IMG/VR virus record: IMGVR_UViG_3300050120_000115
Location: 1-64,000 of that record
Strand: one strand, 5' to 3'
Origin: a virus
DNA length: 64,000 nt
The notes beneath the pieces were generated by a model, which worked only from the letters and a program-made list of their open reading frames with translations, searched no databases and was not told the origin of the DNA. A program made the position numbers and the translations under genes. Shown one piece after another: positions 7,209 through 12,935 of the stretch (position 1 is its first letter; every line of letters begins with the position of its first letter).

Positions 7209-7396
7209 ATGCTTACTTCTTTACAAAACCTTTCATACCACTCTGACAAACAATCGTTACAACCGTCCAGAACAGCCCCAGAGTAATTTACTAGAACCTC
7301 TTCACAAGACATTTTATCATTGTGAACAAAGCTCTGATCATCGAAATGATAATGAATCTCTTCGAGAGCCCTTTTGTAGCGTTCTTCATTTGTCAT
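7205..7396 (-). CDS. hypothetical protein nested between tRNAs, 63 aa
   Basis: MTNEERYKRALEEIHYHF, with a Cys pair pattern (CEEV...CNDC...FCK) and no membrane segment. Its ATG lies 2 bases after the mature 3' end of tRNA-Leu(CAA), whose acceptor supplies an AGGA ribosome site. Its stop lies inside the 5' end of tRNA-Gln(TTG). tRNA processing would therefore trim its mRNA to almost exactly the reading frame. Function unknown. Confidence 0.6.
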   Translation of the reverse strand: MTNEERYKRALEEIHYHFDDQSFVHNDKMSCEEVLVNYSGAVLDGCNDCLSEWYERFCKEVSI

Positions 7397-7398
7397 AG

Positions 7399-7469
7399 TC
7401 CTGATCTAGAGAGTCGAACTCTAACTGAAGGTTTGAGCTTCAGTCCTCTACCAGTTGGGATACATCAGG
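7399..7469 (-). tRNA. tRNA with anticodon CAA (Leu)
   Basis: Acceptor CCTGATG/GATCAGG (mismatch at 7-66), 6-bp anticodon stem CTGAAG/CTTCAG with loop CTCAAAC (CAA), T-arm TAGAG-TTCGACT-CTCTA. The variable arm is short, unlike normal bacterial leucine tRNAs. Its 5' end overlaps the stop of the HNH gene at 7465. Confidence 0.75.
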
Positions 7470-8136
7470 GTGTTTTATTTAAGTGTCTTCTTATTGCATT
7501 ATCACTAACATTAAGATTTTTCGCAACTTGTGTATAATTACTTTCTGCTATCATTCTCAAAAGATCTTTTTTGCTAGGCCATTCTATCTTTGGTCTTCTT
7601 TCAACACATTTTTTGCAATGACCAGAGATACTATGATTGCTGATTCTTGCACTGCATTTAGAGCATTCTTTGAACTTCTTTGGTTTTTTATTTAACTTCC
7701 ACTGCTTCCTCGTTTTTAAGGAATGACAATTCGGACAGAGAATTTGTAGATTGCTTAAAGTGTTATTATCATGGTCGCCGTCGATATGATCTAAATCAAG
7801 TGGTAATTCCTCACCATCCCATTCTGACGTTTTGCACCGCTCACACTCGTATTTTTTGATCCCCTCTTTTACAAGTCTCAATTTCAGACTATGCGAATCT
7901 ATCTTGCAAAGGTTAAATAAATAATCTTCAATAGGTCTTTTGGGGCCTCTAATTTTTCCCTTAGTTGATCCTTGTCCTAAAAAGTGAGAAAAATCTATAC
8001 CAAAATCTATTGCCCTTCTTTTGATGTGAGCCTGCGATCCAGTCAAGGGTTTAATTCCAAAATGCCTACAAACATCTGACCATGTATAACACGATTCCAC
8101 AACTGGACTAAGATTTTCTTTGGTATACTTATTCAT
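7465..8136 (-). CDS. HNH homing endonuclease (first of three in tRNA array)
   Basis: 223 residues: an N-terminal HTH-like region (CYTWSDVCRHFGI), a core LDLDHIDGDHDNNTLSNLQILCPNCHS (HNH with Cys-type zinc site), zinc pairs CSKC/CKKC, and a C-terminal HTH repeat (AESNYTQVAKNLNVSDNAIRRHL). ATG 8136 is taken, 6 bases after a TATAAT box, so the mRNA is leaderless; the longer frame to 8292 runs into tRNAs. Homologous in layout to 9636-10640 and 11665-12375. Probably a mobile gene inserted in the array. Confidence 0.85.
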   Translation of the reverse strand: MNKYTKENLSPVVESCYTWSDVCRHFGIKPLTGSQAHIKRRAIDFGIDFSHFLGQGSTKGKIRGPKRPIEDYLFNLCKIDSHSLKLRLVKEGIKKYECERCKTSEWDGEELPLDLDHIDGDHDNNTLSNLQILCPNCHSLKTRKQWKLNKKPKKFKECSKCSARISNHSISGHCKKCVERRPKIEWPSKKDLLRMIAESNYTQVAKNLNVSDNAIRRHLNKTP

Positions 8137-8142
8137 ATACCT

Positions 8143-8171
8143 ATTATACACTATTCCATTCGAATTGTCAA
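8143..8171 (-). promoter_or_regulatory. promoter of leaderless HNH gene
   Basis: Minus-strand TTGACA (8171-8166), 17 bases, TATAAT (8148-8143), then 6 bases to ATG at 8136. Confidence 0.85.
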
Positions 8172-8183
8172 GTGTTTGAATCG

Positions 8184-8254
8184 AGGCGCAACCCAGAGTC
8201 GAACTGGGATAAAGGGTTTTGCAGACCCCCGCGTGACCATTCTGCCATCGCGCC
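8184..8254 (-). tRNA. tRNA-Cys(GCA)
   Basis: Acceptor GGCGCGA/TTGCGCC, anticodon loop CTGCAAA (GCA), T-arm CCCAG-TTCGACT-CTGGG, discriminator T as usual for cysteine. Confidence 0.92.
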
Positions 8255-8265
8255 ATAATACATCG

Positions 8266-8345
8266 TACAGGTAGAGGGACTCGGACCCTCACTCCAAAGA
8301 ACTAGTTTCTAAAACTAGCGCGTCTGCCAATTCCGCCACACCTGC
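8266..8345 (-). tRNA. tRNA-Leu(TAG)
   Basis: Acceptor GCAGGTG/TACCTGT, leucine-type D-arm GCGGAATTGGCAGACGC, anticodon arm CTAGT-TTTAGAA-ACTAG (TAG), class II variable arm. Confidence 0.92.
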
Positions 8346-8387
8346 ATGTTTGCCCTCGGGGGTCCGAAAACCATAACCGAAGATACG

Positions 8388-8470
8388 TACAAGTGAAGAG
8401 GGTCGAACTCTTACTCCCTCGCGGGAACCGGGGCTTAAACCCGGCGCGGCTGCCATTTCGCCACACTTGC
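8388..8470 (-). tRNA. tRNA-Leu(TAA)
   Basis: Acceptor GCAAGTG/CACTTGT, anticodon arm CCGGG-TTTAAGC-CCCGG (TAA), variable arm TTCCCGCGAGGGAGT, T-arm AAGAG-TTCGACC-CTCTT. Position 37 is G, unusual for a UUA reader. Confidence 0.85.
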
Positions 8471-8485
8471 AAGTCTTTACTACAG

Positions 8486-8566
8486 TTCGGAAGAGGAGAT
8501 TCGAACTCCTACGTCTTTCGACAAGAGATTTTAAGTCTCCCGTGGCTACCCTTACACCACTTCCGA
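8486..8566 (-). tRNA. tRNA-Leu(TAA), second copy
   Basis: Perfect acceptor TCGGAAG/CTTCCGA, anticodon arm GGAGA-CTTAAAA-TCTCT (TAA), class II variable arm TTGTCGAAAGACGT. The sequence is unrelated in detail to the neighbouring TAA gene, so this is not a recent duplication. Confidence 0.88.
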
Positions 8567-8568
8567 AT

Positions 8569-8749
8569 GAGGTACTAAACGGTCTTTCGCATGTCACCGT
8601 TTCCTCCGGGAGGGCTGGCTAGACCTAAGGGAATTTCCTGTGATTGCCATTCACTCCCCCGATTTCCCCCGGTATGCAAAATTCTAATGCCTTCGTCGTA
8701 ACCTAAAGTTACGCCCTCTATAGCATTAACGTCTTACACCAAGTACTTC
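8569..8749 (-). other. structured spacer RNA closed by 8-bp stem
   Basis: GAGGTACT (8569-8576) pairs with AGTACTTC (8742-8749), one G-T, and encloses the whole gap between tRNA-Leu and tRNA-Ala. Internal hairpins include AAACGGT/ACCGTTT and a compound hairpin TAATGC (8685) to GCATTA (8728) containing CGTAAC/GTTACG. No gene or tRNA fits. Confidence 0.5.
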
Positions 8750-8750
8750 G

Positions 8751-8824
8751 TGGACCAGGAGGAATTCGAATCCTCAACCGTCTCTGTGCAAGAGAGCCGT
8801 TCTGCCAATTGGAACTACAGGCCC
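8751..8824 (-). tRNA. tRNA-Ala(TGC)
   Basis: Acceptor GGGCCTG/CTGGTCC, T-arm GAGGA-TTCGAAT-TCCTC, anticodon loop CTTGCAC (TGC) on a 4-bp stem. Confidence 0.75.
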
Positions 8825-9029
8825 ATGTGGGAACTTTTAAGTCGTACCCAGGACTGGGGGAGCAGTCACCTAAATGAGTGCGTCCCTCCACCAGTGTGCT
8901 TTTTACTTCATCCCAAGAAGCGTTACCGATCATTCCGGGAAGGGGTTTCACCTACATCGAGGGTTAAAGGCCCCCGTTTTAAATGTCCTTTTACCCCGCG
9001 CGCGGAGGACGGCTCTTAAACTACCAGAG
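8825..9029 (-). other. spacer with local hairpins, no gene seen
   Basis: 205 bases. GACTG/CAGTC hairpin around 8850-8866. GAGCCG around 9008-9013 can pair with the CGGCTC acceptor strand of the following tRNA-Ser. A GC palindrome CCGCGCGCGG lies near 8996-9006. No tRNA could be folded here. Confidence 0.35.
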
Positions 9030-9124
9030 TGGAGCCGCCTGGATTTGAACCAGGATTCCTTAACGGGGAGCGACCCCGAGTGCATTTCCATTGCACGACC
9101 CCAAGGCTCACTGTTGCTGATTCC
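9030..9124 (-). tRNA. tRNA-Ser(GGA), atypical
   Basis: Anticodon arm GTGCA-ATGGAAA-TGCAC (GGA), long variable arm with CGGGG-TCGCT-CCCCG, T-arm CCTGG-TTCAAAT-CCAGG. The acceptor with GGAATCA as 5' strand pairs at 5 of 7 positions. A competing 5' strand GAGCC at 9105-9109 pairs better but would leave no D-arm. Class II length (95) fits serine. Confidence 0.55.
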
Positions 9125-9224
9125 GCTAAGAATCTTCGTGACTTCCGACTCGAACGGCCTAGGACTCCAATTACACGAAAACAGTGAGTGATCCGGTATG
9201 CAGTTGCAACTACATACTTTCTCG

Positions 9225-9296
9225 TGGAGAATGACGGTAACGATCCGTCTCCTGAGCCATGCCATGGCCCCATGCTTCCTTTATCACTAAATCCCC
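9225..9296 (-). tRNA. tRNA-Ala(GGC)
   Basis: Acceptor GGGGATT/ATTCTCC, D-arm GTG-ATAAAGGAAG-CAT, anticodon arm GGGCC-ATGGCAT-GGCTC (GGC), T-arm GACGG-ATCGTTA-CCGTC. The T-loop has A54 and T58 exchanged, as in tRNA-Ile(GAT). Confidence 0.7.
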
Positions 9297-9303
9297 AAGA
9301 TAC

Positions 9304-9381
9304 CACAGCTAGGAAACCCATTCCCTTGAGGGGCATAACCCCTGCATTTACTTCTCCCCGCGCGAGGAAAAGCTAACTGTG
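9304..9381 (-). other. structured spacer closed by 9-bp stem
   Basis: CACAGCTAG (9304-9312) pairs with CTAACTGTG (9373-9381), one mismatch, filling the gap between tRNA-Ala(GGC) and tRNA-Phe. It contains a GGGG/CCCC hairpin and CCCCGCGCGAGG. Confidence 0.5.
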
Positions 9382-9384
9382 CAG

Positions 9385-9457
9385 TGGTCCCAGTCAGGAT
9401 CGAACTGACGCTCTTCCGGGCTTCAACCGGACGCTTAACCAACTAAGCTTCAGAACC
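9385..9457 (-). tRNA. tRNA-Phe(GAA)
   Basis: Acceptor GGTTCTG/TGGGACC, D-arm GCTTAGTTGGTTAAGC, anticodon arm TCCGG-TTGAAGC-CCGGA (GAA), T-arm GTCAG-TTCGATC-CTGAC. Confidence 0.92.
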
Positions 9458-9559
9458 AAGTGAAGCAATCGGCTGATGAGCACCGTAAAGATCCCGAATC
9501 TGCCAGTTGCCGCCTATCATCAAACCAGCGCATTATAAAGACAGAGAGATCACTCACTT
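9458..9559 (-). other. structured spacer closed by 6-bp stem
   Basis: AAGTGA (9458-9463) pairs with TCACTT (9554-9559). The stem starts on the base after tRNA-Phe and ends 2 bases before tRNA-Val. An inner GATGA/TCATC pairing is possible. No ORF or tRNA. Confidence 0.4.
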
Positions 9560-9561
9560 CG

Positions 9562-9632
9562 TACATCCTGACGGTACCGCCCCGCCGCAGGCTGTGTGTA
9601 GGACAGCTGCACTACTATTATGCTAAGGATGC
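9562..9632 (-). tRNA. tRNA-Val(TAC), degenerate T-loop
   Basis: Acceptor GCATCCT/AGGATGT, D-arm GCAT/GTGC, anticodon arm GCTGT-CCTACAC-ACAGC (TAC) with C33. T-stem GGCGG/CCGTC closes loop GGCGGTA, which lacks the TTC signature. All four stems form, but function is uncertain. Confidence 0.55.
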
Positions 9633-9635
9633 TCG

Positions 9636-10640
9636 TTACTTCTTTATTCTTCTACGGTACCTGGCATGAACCTGACCACGAGATACATCAAGTTTTTTTC
9701 CAGTACCAGCAAATCCGAGTTCTTCAATCATTTTTGATAATTCTATATCTGTGGGCCAGTCTATCGTCTTAGGACCGAAATAGCAAGTTCCACAGAGTCC
9801 GGTTTTTGAGTCCTTTCTCACTATCTTGCCGCAACCAGAACACGTAGGTTTATCCTCCGGCCCAATCCTAGGGCGAGGAGGAGCGGAACTGGCGACCAAC
9901 CCCTCTACCCTAGACTTTAGGTATTTGCGAATTGCATTATCAGTAACGCCCAACTCATCTGCTACACCAGTATATGTTCCCCTCGAAAGCCTTTCCACTA
10001 GTTCTTCGACTGAAGGCCACACTATCTTCGGCTTGGCCATTTGCGTAGCTATGCAATTCCTGCACAACCCAAGTGGGGTTCCCGAGTTAATCTTTCTTCC
10101 ACACTTAGAACAATTGGTTTTTTCATGAATAATTTCACCAAATAGTCCTCTTTTTACTGTAGTCTTTATGTTCTTTTTTGCTGCGTATGTGTCTGTCTGT
10201 GAATGACAATTGGGGCAAAGAAATCGAAGATTCTCGATTCTGTTATCGGTCCCGACTCCATTGATGTGATCCACCTGCAGAACCAATAAACGCTTTTTCC
10301 ATACCGGAGGCAAAGAGCACTTAAAGCATTTATGCTCCACTCCTGACTCTATCAGCGCTCGTCTAATAGAATATACAGATGTCCGACGTGACCCTTCAGG
10401 AAGAAGAACAAGAATTTCTGTGGGAATTTTCTTTCTGCTATCCGATTTATTTCCGTAACGCGGAACCCCCTTCTGAAAGTGATTAATATCAATCCCAGCT
10501 TTGGAAATTCTTTGAGACCAGTGTCGATGACTCGACCCACTGATACTTTTCCCCAACCTACGTATGACATCCGATACATTCGTAGCGTCCTTAACAACGA
10601 CACAAAGTTCTTCATCTGATACTGTTCTTGCTCTAGCCAT
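9636..10640 (-). CDS. HNH homing endonuclease (second in tRNA array)
   Basis: 334 residues starting MARARTVSDEELCV. Core VDHINGVGTDNRIENLRFLCPNCHS (HNH). Two zinc-ribbon repeats (CSKC...CRNC and CSGC...CGTC) alternate with three HTH-type repeats (YTGVADELGVTDNAIRKYL; AGTGKKLDVSRGQVHARY). It is longer than its two relatives by one zinc/HTH repeat. ATG 10640 lies 6 bases after TATACT, so it is leaderless. The stop lies 3 bases before tRNA-Val. Confidence 0.87.
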   Translation of the reverse strand: MARARTVSDEELCVVVKDATNVSDVIRRLGKSISGSSHRHWSQRISKAGIDINHFQKGVPRYGNKSDSRKKIPTEILVLLPEGSRRTSVYSIRRALIESGVEHKCFKCSLPPVWKKRLLVLQVDHINGVGTDNRIENLRFLCPNCHSQTDTYAAKKNIKTTVKRGLFGEIIHEKTNCSKCGRKINSGTPLGLCRNCIATQMAKPKIVWPSVEELVERLSRGTYTGVADELGVTDNAIRKYLKSRVEGLVASSAPPRPRIGPEDKPTCSGCGKIVRKDSKTGLCGTCYFGPKTIDWPTDIELSKMIEELGFAGTGKKLDVSRGQVHARYRRRIKK

Positions 10641-10646
10641 ACCTAC

Positions 10647-10674
10647 AGTATAGCACATTATATGGTAATGTCAA
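10647..10674 (-). promoter_or_regulatory. promoter of leaderless HNH gene
   Basis: Minus-strand TTGACA (10674-10669), 16 bases, TGC-TATACT (10652-10647), then GTAGGT and ATG. Confidence 0.85.
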
Positions 10675-10701
10675 GTCTTTGCCAGTTCGAATCGAACTGA
10701 G

Positions 10702-10776
10702 TGCATCCTGAGAGAATCGAACTCCCGCCTCCGACCTTCGTAGGGTCGCGCACTTTTTCCGCTATGCTAAGAATGC
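10702..10776 (-). tRNA. tRNA-Arg(ACG)
   Basis: Acceptor GCATTCT/AGGATGC, anticodon arm CGACC-CTACGAA-GGTCG (ACG), T-arm GGGAG-TTCGATT-CTCTC. A 17-base near-perfect palindrome (CAGTTCGA-A-TCGAACTG, 10683-10699) follows the 3' end. Confidence 0.92.
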
Positions 10777-10873
10777 ATGTGGGCCTTTTAGAGACATGCC
10801 CAGGTACAACCATTATATGGGGTACTTAAACCTTACCACTCCGCCGAAGAGGAGGAGGATAAGGATGATTCAT
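10777..10873 (-). other. spacer with small hairpins
   Basis: GGGC/GCCC around 10780-10801 and CCTTA/TAAGG with inner CTCC/GGAG around 10831-10864. No gene or tRNA recognised. Confidence 0.3.
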
Positions 10874-10930
10874 GGGGTGCATAGGAGTAATGAATTCCCA
10901 AGCGCGTTACGGTCATTACTCCGTAACCCC
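10874..10930 (-). other. long hairpin spacer, 10-bp perfect stem
   Basis: GGAGTAATGA (10884-10893) pairs with TCATTACTCC (10913-10922), extended by GGGGT (10874-10878) with ACCCC (10926-10930). No T-run follows on the transcribed strand, so it is not a simple terminator. Lies just before tRNA-Ile(GAT). Confidence 0.6.
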
Positions 10931-10935
10931 CTCGT

Positions 10936-11005
10936 AGTGGCGAAAGGTAACGATCCTTCTTCTCAGCGTTATCAGCGCCGCGTCTTAACCTCTGGACTAC
11001 ACCAC
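10936..11005 (-). tRNA. tRNA-Ile(GAT)
   Basis: Acceptor GTGGTGT/TCGCCAC, anticodon arm CGGCG-CTGATAA-CGCTG (GAT), T-stem GAAGG/CCTTT with loop ATCGTTA (A54/T58 exchange). Confidence 0.7.
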
Positions 11006-11023
11006 ATCGTTTTTCTGCCGCCC

Positions 11024-11060
11024 CCGCGCGGAAATCGTTCGGATTCATATCTCCGCGCGG
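11024..11060 (-). other. hairpin spacer, 9-bp GC-rich stem
   Basis: CCGCGCGGA (11024-11032) pairs with TCCGCGCGG (11052-11060). Flanking CCC/GGG can extend it. Between tRNA-Ile(GAT) and tRNA-His. Confidence 0.6.
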
Positions 11061-11069
11061 AGGACTAGG

Positions 11070-11142
11070 GGTGAGTGAGGAGAATCGAACTCCCGACAAC
11101 AGGGGCCACGACCCTGCGTTCTGCCACTGAACTACATCCACC
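11070..11142 (-). tRNA. tRNA-His(GTG)
   Basis: Anticodon arm CAGGG-TCGTGGC-CCCTG (GTG) with C33. Discriminator C73 faces G-1, the histidine identity pair. T-arm GGGAG-TTCGATT-CTCCT. Confidence 0.88.
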
Positions 11143-11192
11143 ATGTACTCGTCTTTCCGAGCCGTCATTTTTCTTAGAACCGGTACGTATTT

Positions 11193-11221
11193 AGTATAGC
11201 ACACATTCATTAAACTGTCAA
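11193..11221 (-). promoter_or_regulatory. internal tRNA promoter, leftward
   Basis: Minus-strand TTGACA (11221-11216), 17 bases, TGC-TATACT (11198-11193). It would transcribe tRNA-His, Ile and Arg to its left. Confidence 0.85.
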
Positions 11222-11260
11222 GTCTTTTTTCGCTGGGGGGCAAAAAACGGACCCATGAGG

Positions 11261-11333
11261 CACGGGAGAAGGGAATCGAACCCCTACAACGCTGGTTTTG
11301 GAGACCAACTGGCAGCCAATAAGCCACTCCCAT
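11261..11333 (-). tRNA. tRNA-Trp(CCA)
   Basis: Acceptor ATGGGAG/CTCCCGT, D-stem GGC/GCC, anticodon loop CTCCAAA (CCA), discriminator G. Confidence 0.92.
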
Positions 11334-11400
11334 AAAGTCCCGTCTCTCCAGGATGCCACGTTTCTTGGGTCGATCAACTCCCAGGGAAAAACGTCCCTCG

Positions 11401-11472
11401 TTGACTCGCCGGGGGTCGAACCCGAATATCTTAGCTTAAGAGGCTAGCCCATATCCGCTCTGGCACAAGTCA
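11401..11472 (-). tRNA. tRNA-Lys(CTT)
   Basis: Acceptor TGACTTG/CGAGTCA, anticodon loop CTCTTAA (CTT) on TAGC/GCTA, T-arm TCGGG-TTCGACC-CCCGG. The spacer to its right (11334-11400) has ACGTTT/AAACGT and AGGGA/TCCCT hairpins. Confidence 0.85.
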
Positions 11473-11486
11473 TAGTTTACTTCTTG

Positions 11487-11572
11487 GTGGGAAAGGAGGG
11501 ATTTGAACCCCCATCGTATCTTACGTCACACGTTTACAGCGTGCTTGCTTCAGCCGTTTGCATACTCGCCCA
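11487..11572 (-). tRNA. tRNA-Tyr(GTA)
   Basis: Anticodon arm GCACG-CTGTAAA-CGTGT (GTA), class II variable arm, T-loop TTCAAAT. The acceptor TGGGCGA/TTTCCCA has one mismatch. Confidence 0.88.
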
Positions 11573-11583
11573 TTATTACTACG

Positions 11584-11658
11584 CTCCAGTTAGTGGGATC
11601 GAACCACTCTTTATCACGGTTAACAGCCGCGCACATTCGCCCTGATTGTTAAACTGGA
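11584..11658 (-). tRNA. tRNA-Asn(GTT)
   Basis: Perfect acceptor TCCAGTT/AACTGGA, anticodon arm CGCGG-CTGTTAA-CCGTG (GTT), T-arm AGTGG-TTCGATC-CCACT. Confidence 0.92.
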
Positions 11659-11664
11659 ATGATT

Positions 11665-12375
11665 TTACTTCTTTACTTCTGGTCCTCTCTTGCGTGGTAC
11701 CCAAACTCCATGTTTTTTTAAGTGTTTTTTCACAGAGTTTCCATTAACTCCTAAACTTTTACCAAGAGCATACACACTCGTTGATTCAAGACTTTCAAGA
11801 AGTTGTTCAATAGAAGGCCATTCTATACTGGTGGGCCTATTAGAACATCCACGACATCTAAGTGTTTTAGAGCCTCTAGTTACTTTAGACCCGCATTTTT
11901 CACACTCCCATTTTTTCTTATTTCTAAAAGTGTCTGTTTGAGAGTGACAATTAGGACAAAGAAAACGAAGATTCTCTATTCTATTATCATTTTTCTCTCC
12001 ATTTATATGATCAATTTCAAGAACTAGTTCTCTTCCATTCCAAGAATTGCCAACCTTACAGTTCATACCAGCACACTTATGTAAAACTCCTACAGAAAAC
12101 ATTGCCTTACGTAGCCTCAAGGTTGAAACTCTTAAATTTTCTTTCGGATGTATCTTTAAAACTTCTGGTAACAACATACTGGGTTTACTTTTTAGATTAT
12201 TTTTCGTGTCAACTCGAACAAAATGACTTGTATCTATCCCTGCAGACCTAGCCCTTGCAGCATAAGAATTGTACATATTACCATGTGGTATTCTTCCAAG
12301 TTTCTTTAGTGTTTCCCCCATAGAAGTAGATGTTAAAACTGCCTCTTTTAGTTCGTTATCTGTTACTCTTTTCAT
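11665..12375 (-). CDS. HNH homing endonuclease (third in tRNA array)
   Basis: 236 residues, MKRVTDNELKEAVLTSTSMGETL (HTH-like), a core LEIDHINGEKNDNRIENLRFLCPNCHS, one zinc pair set (CEKC...CRGC) and one C-terminal HTH repeat (VYALGKSLGVNGNSVKKHL). ATG 12375 follows TATAGT by 6 bases (same GTAGGT leader as the second HNH gene). Base composition is more AT-rich than that relative. The stop lies 6 bases before tRNA-Asn. Likely a selfish gene settled in the array. Confidence 0.87.
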   Translation of the reverse strand: MKRVTDNELKEAVLTSTSMGETLKKLGRIPHGNMYNSYAARARSAGIDTSHFVRVDTKNNLKSKPSMLLPEVLKIHPKENLRVSTLRLRKAMFSVGVLHKCAGMNCKVGNSWNGRELVLEIDHINGEKNDNRIENLRFLCPNCHSQTDTFRNKKKWECEKCGSKVTRGSKTLRCRGCSNRPTSIEWPSIEQLLESLESTSVYALGKSLGVNGNSVKKHLKKHGVWVPRKRGPEVKK

Positions 12376-12381
12376 ACCTAC

Positions 12382-12400
12382 ACTATACACCCTCTGTCAA
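12382..12400 (-). promoter_or_regulatory. unusual promoter-like element of third HNH gene
   Basis: Minus strand reads TTGACA (12400-12395), only 7 bases, then TATAGT (12387-12382), then 6 bases to ATG. The spacing excludes a normal -35/-10 pair. A near-identical element precedes gene 40479. Confidence 0.4.
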
Positions 12401-12420
12401 GGGTTTAAGGTGCAAAATAG

Positions 12421-12493
12421 TCCCCCCGGAGAGATTTGAACTCCCACCTTCTGGGTAAAAGCCAGTAACGCTACCAGGTTACGCCACAGAGGG
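12421..12493 (-). tRNA. tRNA-Lys(TTT)
   Basis: Acceptor CCCTCTG/CGGGGGG with two T-G pairs, anticodon loop CTTTTAC (TTT), T-loop TTCAAAT. Confidence 0.88.
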
Positions 12494-12506
12494 TTAAAAT
12501 ACTGCG

Positions 12507-12578
12507 TCTGATTGGGAGGATTCGAACCTCCAGCCCCTCGGTCCCAAACCGAGTGCCATACCATTAGGCCACAACCAG
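12507..12578 (-). tRNA. tRNA-Pro(TGG)
   Basis: Acceptor CTGGTTG/CAATCAG, anticodon arm CTCGG-TTTGGGA-CCGAG (TGG), T-arm GGAGG-TTCGAAT-CCTCC. Confidence 0.93.
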
Positions 12579-12601
12579 TTGATACTACATATTTCGAACA
12601 C

Positions 12602-12691
12602 GGGGGGCGCTCTACCGTTGAGCTACACTAGCCCTCCGGTTTTTACACCATTGGCTAGAGGCTGGATTCGAACCAGCAACCTCCCCCCTCG
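12602..12691 (-). tRNA. candidate circularly permuted tRNA (3' half before 5' half)
   Basis: In transcription order: GGGGGG, AGGTT, T-arm GCTGG-TTCGAAT-CCAGC, acceptor strand ending CTAGCC (12652-12657), a 19-base link, acceptor strand GGCTAG (12628-12633), TGTA, D-arm GCTC-AACGGTA-GAGC, G, CCCCCC (12602-12607). GGCTAG pairs CTAGCC and CCCCCC pairs GGGGGG, so the pieces rebuild acceptor and anticodon stems of one tRNA whose break lies in the anticodon loop. Anticodon not certain (GCG if the preceding CTGCGAG is included). A rearranged pseudogene is the alternative. Confidence 0.5.
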
Positions 12692-12767
12692 CAGTCCTAA
12701 TGGGATTTGAACCCATGATCTCTACCTTGACGGGGTAGCGCTTTGAACCAAACTAAGCTACAGAACC
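12692..12767 (-). tRNA. tRNA-Asp(GTC)
   Basis: Acceptor GGTTCTG/TAGGACT, D-arm GCTTAGTTTGGTTCAAAGC, anticodon arm CTACC-CCGTCAA-GGTAG (GTC) with C33, discriminator G as usual for aspartate. Confidence 0.85.
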
Positions 12768-12789
12768 ATGCTTTACTTCTTACTACTAG

Positions 12790-12875
12790 AGGAAGCGGTA
12801 GGATTCGAACCCACGGTGGCTCAGCACCACATCAATTTTCAAGATTGCAGCCTTAATCCGCTCGGCCACGCTTCC
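12790..12875 (-). tRNA. tRNA-Ser(TGA)
   Basis: Acceptor GGAAGCG/CGCTTCC, anticodon loop CTTGAAA (TGA) on CAAT/ATTG, long variable arm GTGGTGCTGAGCCAC, T-loop TTCGAAT. Confidence 0.92.
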
Positions 12876-12935
12876 ATGTTGAAGGACCCACGTTGCGTCC
12901 ACTGCCCCCTGTGATCTGGGGATAAAGCCCTTCGT

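Noticed and set aside
9131-9176. Mini tRNA-like hairpin TTCGTG...TTCGAGT...CACGAA
   Set aside because: It has acceptor- and T-loop-like parts but no anticodon arm and only 3 T-stem pairs; it is more likely a degenerate spacer hairpin.
8281-9376. Several 60-105 codon ORFs on both strands across the tRNA array
   Set aside because: They run through tRNA genes, encode Arg/Ser/Pro-rich low-complexity chains and lack start signals.
12395-12400. TTGACA as -35 of the third HNH gene
   Set aside because: Only 7 bases separate it from the -10; reported instead as an unusual shared element.
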